Source: an uncultured Bacilli bacterium
GTDB lineage: Bacteria; Bacillota_I; Bacilli_A; RFN20; CAG-631
Length of the DNA stretch: 46,675 nt
Reading direction: 5' to 3'
Assembly (NCBI GenBank): GCA_934201705.1
Contig: CAKPXF010000021.1
Location: 1-46,675 of the forward strand
The first letter of the stretch is position 1. Each line of letters begins with the position of its first letter. Of the stretch, positions 41,449 to 46,675 are shown in pieces. The notes under the pieces were generated by a model. That model was not told where the DNA came from. It ran no database searches and saw nothing but the letters and a program-made list of their open reading frames with translations. A program made the position numbers and the translations under genes.

Positions 41449-43320
41449 ATGAATTCTTTTTTAAGTGAAAAATATATTAATAAACAATATGAATTTAGAA
41501 AACAAACAGACACTTTCTTTGAACGAGTTGATTATGGAGCAGCATATAGTGGCTTAATAAATAAAGTGATTAGTTTTGTTAATGAACATCAATTAACCAA
41601 TAAAACGTTATGGGATTGCTTTGTTGAGCAATTCATCTTTCAAGATGATGGAAAGGAAGAAAGATGGCGTGGTGAATATTTTGGAAAAATGATGCGTGGA
41701 GCTTGCTTTTCCTATAAGGTTACTAAGGATGAAAAATTATATATAATTTTACATAATGCTATAAATAAAATAATCCAAACTCAAGATGAAGATGGAAGAA
41801 TAACAACCTATAAAAAAGAATATGAATTTAAAGGCTGGGATATGTGGGTTAGAAAATATGTCCTTTTAGGAATGGAGTATTTTTTAGAAATATGTCATGA
41901 TAATGAATTTAAAGAAAAAATAACAAATTCATTAATTAAACAGGCTGATTACATTATCAATCATATTGGAAATGAAAATGGGAAAATAACTATTCTTGAT
42001 TCTTCAAACATTTGGGGAAGTATAAATTCTGCCACTATTTTGGAACCTTTTGTAAAACTTTATAATATTACTAGGGACAAAAAGTATTTATCTTTTGCTA
42101 GCTATATCGTTAAAAGTGGTGGCTGTAAGGAGCAAAATTTAATTGAATTGGCTTTAAGTGATAATATGTATCCTTATCAATGCTGTGTTACTAAGGCTTA
42201 TGAAATGATGTCATTTTTTGATGGAATAGCTGAGTATTATAGTGTTACAAAAGAAGAAATATATAAAAAGGCTTTTTTAATGTTTGTCGATAAAATTATT
42301 GAAACAGATTATAGTATTATAGGTTGTGCAGGTTGTACACATGAATTATTTGACCATAGTTCAATTCGTCAAACTACATCTCAAGACGAAGTAATGCAAG
42401 AAACCTGTGTTACTGTCACTTTAATGAAAATATTTACTAGAGCATTAGAATTAACTGGAGATAGTAAATATGCTGATCTGGTTGAAAAATCATATTATAA
42501 TGCTTTTATAGGCTCAATTAATTTCAATAAAAATGATGAGCTTTATTGGGGAAAGGAATTTGATTTTCAATTTGATTATTCACCAAGCAAGGAATTTATT
42601 AAAAAGATTCATGGTTTAACATTTGATAGCTATTCACCATTATATAAAAATGCTAGAAATAGAAAAACTGGCGGCTATAACTTAATGCGTGGTAATAAAG
42701 CTTATGGTTGCTGTGCTTGTATTGGCTCGCTTGGTAGTGCAACCTTACCACTTTATGCACTTATGCAACAAGAAAAAGGAATAGTTATTAATTATTATAT
42801 GGGAATAAATACATTTATGTATTCACCAAATTTACAAAATATAAATATTAATATGGAAACATCTTATCCATATAGTAAAAAGGTAATCATTAAAATTGAT
42901 TTAGAAAATGAAGAAGAATTTGAGATAAAGCTTCGAATTCCATCATATGTTTCATATGCTACTGTAAATAATGAAAAAATAACATCAAATGGCTATTATT
43001 CATTAAATAGAAAATGGCATCATGATATTATTGAATTAGAATTATTTTATGATTTAAAGGTAGTAGAATTAAATGATAAAATAGCTATTGTTAATGGAGT
43101 AATTACTTATGCCATTGATAATAGAAATGAGAATATTAATAAAAAAGCAACAAATAAGATTTTATCTTATAAGATAAGTGAAAAAGATTTTCCTTGTAAT
43201 AATCAAATAGATGTAGTTTTTTCAAATAATGAAACAATTAGAATGATTGATTTTTCATCAAGCGGAGCCAATTGGTATCAAGGCAAAAATAAATTAACAG
43301 TTTGGATGGACAAAGAATAA
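41449..43320 (+). CDS. GH127-like glycosidase (beta-L-arabinofuranosidase type)
   Basis: A cytoplasmic (alpha/alpha)6-barrel enzyme of 623 residues from the GH127/DUF1680 group. Zinc-cysteine catalysis is supported by ETC (E318, C320) and YGCC (C421, C422), matching the Glu338/Cys340 and Cys417/Cys418 site of B. longum HypBA1, where Cys417 is the nucleophile. E299 in HELFDHS is a candidate acid/base. Extra CC and CAGC motifs occur at about 245-246 and 293-296. Characterised members release L-arabinofuranose, though related families act on other furanoses or pyranoses, so the substrate is tentative. GGAGAAG precedes the ATG. Last gene of cluster 2, followed by a perfect terminator. Confidence 0.83.
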   Translation: MNSFLSEKYINKQYEFRKQTDTFFERVDYGAAYSGLINKVISFVNEHQLTNKTLWDCFVEQFIFQDDGKEERWRGEYFGKMMRGACFSYKVTKDEKLYIILHNAINKIIQTQDEDGRITTYKKEYEFKGWDMWVRKYVLLGMEYFLEICHDNEFKEKITNSLIKQADYIINHIGNENGKITILDSSNIWGSINSATILEPFVKLYNITRDKKYLSFASYIVKSGGCKEQNLIELALSDNMYPYQCCVTKAYEMMSFFDGIAEYYSVTKEEIYKKAFLMFVDKIIETDYSIIGCAGCTHELFDHSSIRQTTSQDEVMQETCVTVTLMKIFTRALELTGDSKYADLVEKSYYNAFIGSINFNKNDELYWGKEFDFQFDYSPSKEFIKKIHGLTFDSYSPLYKNARNRKTGGYNLMRGNKAYGCCACIGSLGSATLPLYALMQQEKGIVINYYMGINTFMYSPNLQNININMETSYPYSKKVIIKIDLENEEEFEIKLRIPSYVSYATVNNEKITSNGYYSLNRKWHHDIIELELFYDLKVVELNDKIAIVNGVITYAIDNRNENINKKATNKILSYKISEKDFPCNNQIDVVFSNNETIRMIDFSSSGANWYQGKNKLTVWMDKE

Positions 43321-43322
43321 TT

Positions 43323-43356
43323 AAAATAGCGTAACTTTAAATTGTTACGCTATTTT
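43323..43356. terminator. bidirectional terminator ending cluster 2
   Basis: A perfect 13-bp inverted repeat (AAAATAGCGTAAC / GTTACGCTATTTT) with an 8-nt loop between convergent genes. A and T ends make it work on both strands. Confidence 0.9.
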
Positions 43357-43364
43357 AATGCTAA

Positions 43365-44153
43365 TTAATCTAAATCAGCATCATATCTGTCGGTATTTAT
43401 AAATCCTGCTTGTGTAAAGGCTTTAAAGTTATGTCTTATAATATAATCAATATATGAAGCTATCATTAAGCCAGTTAATTTATATCCACAAGCATTCATA
43501 TGACCATGGAAGAAGAATTTTTCTTTAAAGTCTTCATCATAAGTTGGAGCATATTTATATAAATCAATTACGTAAGAATTACTATATTTTTCGGCAAATT
43601 TATAAAGTAATTCTCTATGAGCAAGCTTTTTATTACTAGGTGTTTCTTCTTCTCCCTCATTTGGCATTGAAACAAAGAAAAATTTAGCATTTGGAGCTAT
43701 TTTTTTATATTTTAAGATGATTTGTTGATAATAATTAGACATTGTATCTTTATTATTTTCTAAATCATCAATGTTGCCAAGTTCTAGCTTACAGCCATCA
43801 TTAAATAAATCATTAACGCCTAAAGCAATAATATAGGCTTCACATTTTTTTCCATCATCATAAGCGTTTATTTCATTAGCAAATGTATTTATATATTCTT
43901 TACAGCTCATACCACCACGAGAAAAGTTATATACCTTAACTCCAGCCATTCTAGCAATATATTGCCCCCAAGAATATTCATATCTATCATGCCATTCATG
44001 GATATCACCTTTAACATATTCAAACTCACCTGATGATAAAGAATCTCCAATACAAGCTATATTTCTAAATATTGAAATATATCCTCCATCGTCTTTAATA
44101 TTTTCAAGTGGCAATTCATTTTCATTTACTTTAACTAACTCATCGATTTTCAT
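43365..44153 (-). CDS. SGNH/GDSL hydrolase, atypical block V
   Basis: A predicted cytoplasmic esterase of 262 residues. SGNH blocks: ACIGDSLSSG with S38, YNFSRGG (block II), LGVNDLF with N114, and FFHGHMNACGY with H218. The aspartate normally three residues before the final histidine is Phe (about 215), so the triad acid must come from elsewhere or the enzyme works as a dyad. GAGGTAA precedes the ATG. It is transcribed toward the cluster 2 terminator and lies downstream of the AraC gene on the same strand with a 131-bp gap. It probably takes part in deacetylation of imported glycan. Confidence 0.83.
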   Translation of the reverse strand: MKIDELVKVNENELPLENIKDDGGYISIFRNIACIGDSLSSGEFEYVKGDIHEWHDRYEYSWGQYIARMAGVKVYNFSRGGMSCKEYINTFANEINAYDDGKKCEAYIIALGVNDLFNDGCKLELGNIDDLENNKDTMSNYYQQIILKYKKIAPNAKFFFVSMPNEGEEETPSNKKLAHRELLYKFAEKYSNSYVIDLYKYAPTYDEDFKEKFFFHGHMNACGYKLTGLMIASYIDYIIRHNFKAFTQAGFINTDRYDADLD

Positions 44154-44284
44154 TTTATTACCTCATATATCTTATGAACCTATTTTAAAATAAATATATA
44201 AAAATGCAATAATAAATATTTAAATAATGGTATTATTTACAACAAAAATATAAACAAAGTGACATCTTTGCAACAAGTGGCATA

Positions 44285-45127
44285 TCATTTATTCTTTTGC
44301 AAATGCTTTCTTAGCATTAATTCATAGGCTTTAGGAGAAACACCATACACTCTTTTAAATTCTATTGAATAGTTTTTAGGATTTTCCCAACCAAGGCTAT
44401 TAGCTATTTCAATTATCTTCATTTTTCCAAGCATATTTACAGAATATAAAACCTTCATTTTATTATGATATGAAATAATAGTTTCACCATAATACTTTTT
44501 AAACAAATTACTAATATACCCTTGTGAAAAGCCAGTTTTTTTAACTATTTCAGTAATAGTTAATTCAACATAATCATAATAAGTTAATCTTAAGTATAAA
44601 TCATTTAACCATTCTGGAGCATTGGCTTTAATGGTTATATCTTTTTCTATTATTTTTTCAATAATATCCATTATAATGCTTTTATAAATAACATCAATTT
44701 CTGTAACATATTGCTCTTTATTTAAAAGCATTTGTGAAAGACGAGCAATCTTTTTTTGAAAGATGTTAAATTCTTCAGAGGTTGTTTTATATCTTAAAGG
44801 TTCTTTTATAGAAAGTATTTTATTATAAAAATCATTACCAAATAAAAAGCATATTTGTTTAAATGTGTCGACCTTAATGTAAATATCACGCCAAACACTA
44901 TTTTTATTTGAAAATGATATATCATGTGTTTCGTATGGGCGAATTAAATGAACTTCGCCTTTTGTACATTCATTTACAATACCATTATTAACTGACTGAT
45001 AGCACATACCATTTTCAACTATATTAAACTCAAAAAATGTATGGTTATGTTGCCCCATACATGATGATGGTAAATTAAGTCTTGTGTAAGGATTATTTAA
45101 AATTTCATTTTCATCTAGCGTTCTCAT
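44285..45127 (-). CDS. AraC-family regulator with predicted leaderless mRNA
   Basis: A 280-residue AraC-type regulator. The sensor half contains HNHTFFEFNIVENG and GEVHLIRPYETHDI. The C-terminal double HTH (about 195-275) contains ITEIVKKTGFSQGYISNLFKKYYGE and IANSLGWENPKNYSIEFKRVYGVSPKAY. Its promoter is close to ideal, and the predicted transcription start falls on the A of the ATG. There is little room for a ribosome binding site; the next in-frame Met is codon 24. Divergent from the glycosidase-like lipoprotein gene at 45316, with an inverted repeat between them, so that gene is the probable target. Confidence 0.88.
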   Translation of the reverse strand: MRTLDENEILNNPYTRLNLPSSCMGQHNHTFFEFNIVENGMCYQSVNNGIVNECTKGEVHLIRPYETHDISFSNKNSVWRDIYIKVDTFKQICFLFGNDFYNKILSIKEPLRYKTTSEEFNIFQKKIARLSQMLLNKEQYVTEIDVIYKSIIMDIIEKIIEKDITIKANAPEWLNDLYLRLTYYDYVELTITEIVKKTGFSQGYISNLFKKYYGETIISYHNKMKVLYSVNMLGKMKIIEIANSLGWENPKNYSIEFKRVYGVSPKAYELMLRKHLQKNK

Positions 45128-45133
45128 GTTTCC

Positions 45134-45162
45134 ATTATATTCCAGAAAAAATTAAATTTCAA
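45134..45162 (-). promoter_or_regulatory. promoter of the leaderless AraC gene
   Basis: On the minus strand, TTGAAA (45157-45162), a 17-bp spacer and TATAAT (45134-45139). Six bases (GGAAAC) separate the -10 from the ATG, so the expected start point coincides with the start codon. Confidence 0.7.
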
Positions 45163-45208
45163 CCTTATTTTTTATATTTTCATAAAAAATATTAAAAAAT
45201 GGTAGTTT

Positions 45209-45230
45209 TTTCAAATATATCGATTTGAAA
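45209..45230. promoter_or_regulatory. inverted repeat, putative AraC operator
   Basis: TTTCAAAT (45209-45216) and ATTTGAAA (45223-45230) form a perfect 8-bp inverted repeat with a 6-bp spacer. The right arm overlaps the -35 of the rightward promoter. The arms resemble the palindrome at 30890-30910. Confidence 0.5.
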
Positions 45231-45253
45231 TAAATATAGGGTTGATATACAAT
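45225..45253 (+). promoter_or_regulatory. promoter of the glycosidase-like lipoprotein gene
   Basis: TTGAAA (45225-45230), a 17-bp spacer and TACAAT (45248-45253), giving a leader of about 55 bases before the ATG at 45316. The inverted repeat overlaps the -35. Confidence 0.6.
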
Positions 45254-45315
45254 AAAATTAAATAATAAATATTTGTTTAATAAAATTAATGCAAATGCTC
45301 TTAGGGAGGAAAAAT

Positions 45316-46641
45316 ATGAAAAACAAAAGAATTCTTCAAGTATTAGCTTTACCATTTATTAGTTTGTTTGCTTTATCATCATGTAATGAAGGGGAAAATT
45401 CAAGCTTAACTTATGTCGAAAATCATGAAATATATGGTTCTAATGCTACATATGATATTTTTAATAATAAAAAAATTACAGTTGGCATGTGGGTTACACC
45501 ACCAGATAACTATAGAAGTGATGAATACTTTAAATTAATTGCCGAATCAGGAATTAATATGGTTAATGGCTTTGCTTATTCTGAAAACACTGAAGAAGAA
45601 GTCAAAACAGTTTTAGAATATTGCGATAAATATAATCTTAATTATTTATTTGCTTCTCTTGAAATTGAAAATGATATAAGAAAGTATAGCCAAGACAAAA
45701 ATAAAGAGCACATTGATCATACAATGAGTATTATTGATAAATTTGCTTCCTATAAATCATTTGCTGGAGCATTATTTGTTGACGAACCTAATTCCTCATT
45801 ATTTGATGCAATCGGTGACTTCTTTACAGTATTTAAGGAAAAATACCCAAATAAATTAGCTTATGTAAATATGCTTCCTCCATATGCATTAGCAGGAACT
45901 GGTTATTCAAGATATGAGGATTATGTAGATGGCTGGTTTAATAAAACTAATTCAACTATTTTCTCTTATGATCATTATCCATTAATAGATGCTAATCCAA
46001 CACAAGAGGGTTATTCCTATGAATATCAAGATTATTATTATAGTTTAGATATATTAAGAAATAAAACATTAAATAAAGGCGTACCACTATGGACATTTGC
46101 TGCAACGCTTGGCTATGAGCATCAAAGTGAATATTCAAGAAGGGAACCATCAAGAGAGGATTTACGTTGGACAGTATTTTCAAACTTAGCCTTTGGTGCT
46201 AAAGCCATTCAATATTTTTGCTTCTTTACTCCAAGCCAGGATTCATTCAATGATGCAATGATTACAAGAGGCGGAGTTAAAACTAAAAGATATGATTATG
46301 TAAAAGAAGTAAATAACGAATTTAAAAACTATGAAGAAATATTAGTTAATGCTGATGCAATTGGCGTAATGATGAATGATTATAGAAGAAATGGTTATTA
46401 TTTATATGATGAGCCATTACAATCATTTGGCCCAATTAGAAGTGTTGATGGGAATAAGTATTTAATTGGTTGCTTTACTGATAAAGATAATGGTAATAAA
46501 ACAGTTATGATAACAGCAACTACTCCACGTGATGATATTGATATTACATTGAACATGTACAATAACATTACTGAGGTAGAAGCTTATATACAAGGTGTAT
46601 GTACTAGTCAAGAAAAAGTAGACAATATTTATTTAGAATAA
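45316..46641 (+). CDS. uncharacterised glycosidase-like lipoprotein (DEP/SYDHYP family), copy 2
   Basis: A 441-residue surface lipoprotein (lipobox ALSSC, C23) related to the protein at 35975. Shared layout: KITVGMWVTPPDNY, FAGALFVDEPNS with D156/E157 (candidate acid/base), LAYVNMLPPYA, IFSYDHYPLID (217-222 being SYDHYP), VPLWTFAATLGY and SNLAFGAKAIQYFCFFTP, then a C-terminal beta region. Length is slightly less than copy 1. The ATG at 45316 has GGGAGG just upstream; an in-frame start at 45289 precedes that site and is rejected. It is transcribed divergently from an AraC gene. The stop is within the window. Further genes of the unit may lie beyond the window end. Confidence 0.75.
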   Translation: MKNKRILQVLALPFISLFALSSCNEGENSSLTYVENHEIYGSNATYDIFNNKKITVGMWVTPPDNYRSDEYFKLIAESGINMVNGFAYSENTEEEVKTVLEYCDKYNLNYLFASLEIENDIRKYSQDKNKEHIDHTMSIIDKFASYKSFAGALFVDEPNSSLFDAIGDFFTVFKEKYPNKLAYVNMLPPYALAGTGYSRYEDYVDGWFNKTNSTIFSYDHYPLIDANPTQEGYSYEYQDYYYSLDILRNKTLNKGVPLWTFAATLGYEHQSEYSRREPSREDLRWTVFSNLAFGAKAIQYFCFFTPSQDSFNDAMITRGGVKTKRYDYVKEVNNEFKNYEEILVNADAIGVMMNDYRRNGYYLYDEPLQSFGPIRSVDGNKYLIGCFTDKDNGNKTVMITATTPRDDIDITLNMYNNITEVEAYIQGVCTSQEKVDNIYLE

Positions 46642-46675
46642 TAAAGATCTTTAAATTGTTTTGGAGTTAAATAAT

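Noticed and set aside
1..46675. tRNA, rRNA, riboswitch or CRISPR array
   Set aside because: No cloverleaf-like sequence, conserved rRNA segment, known riboswitch core or regularly spaced short repeats were recognised by reading; a covariance-model scan would be decisive.

Overview
The window is AT-rich DNA from a low-GC Bacillota, probably an uncultured gut-type lineage on the Erysipelotrichia/RF39/Acholeplasma side of the Bacilli. Three things suggest this. The origin block is Gram-positive (dnaN and dnaA divergent from rpmH-rnpA-yidC-jag). Many surface lipoproteins have a Gram-positive lipobox. ABC sugar importers are encoded without ATPases. TGA is read as stop: rnpA ends in a TGA that overlaps the yidC start, and Trp is written TGG, so this is not the Mycoplasma code. 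Taxonomy is inference.

Layout. 1-1.8 kb: a decayed IS91-family transposase and a truncated zinc-ribbon ORF. 1.8-3.0 kb: an N-acylglucosamine 2-epimerase-family gene. 3.1-8.8 kb: the replication-origin block, with the probable oriC in the 350 bp dnaA-rpmH gap. 8.8-12.0 kb: an unknown bitopic membrane protein, a Gfo/Idh/MocA oxidoreductase and an AraC regulator. 12.2-14.3 kb: a sialate-O-acetylesterase-like lipoprotein, then a rotted second copy of the regulator 3' end with its terminator and leader. 14.3-27.4 kb: glycan cluster 1 (giant repeat surface protein, two permeases, nucleoside-hydrolase-like protein, solute-binding lipoprotein, two paralogous GH-A lipoproteins around a six-hairpin glycosidase, SGNH esterase). 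27.5-32.0 kb: rhaBAD and a divergent AraC regulator. 32.2-43.3 kb: glycan cluster 2 (Ig/repeat lipoprotein, split ABC importer, GH-like lipoprotein, GH20-like and GH127-like enzymes). 43.4-46.7 kb: an SGNH hydrolase, an AraC regulator whose promoter predicts a leaderless mRNA, and a divergent GH-like lipoprotein.

Proposed working model (inference): surface lipoproteins bind, trim and deacetylate a complex glycan. Two separate ABC importers, probably energised by a shared ATPase encoded elsewhere, bring oligosaccharides in. Enzymes without signal peptides (GH20-like, GH127-like, six-hairpin, SGNH) finish the work in the cytoplasm. L-rhamnose enters metabolism through RhaA, RhaB and RhaD. Rhamnose, arabinofuranose-type and acetyl-removing functions together fit a decorated, rhamnose-containing plant or bacterial polysaccharide, but no classical alpha-L-rhamnosidase is recognisable here, so the substrate is unproven.

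Least explained items: the 1227-residue repeat protein with a cysteine-containing C-terminal tail; a glycosidase with a four-cysteine zinc-ribbon insertion; two unclassified paralogous lipoprotein families; a nearly exact 455 bp tandem duplication in the cluster 2 surface lipoprotein; and similar palindromes upstream of two regulator/target pairs.
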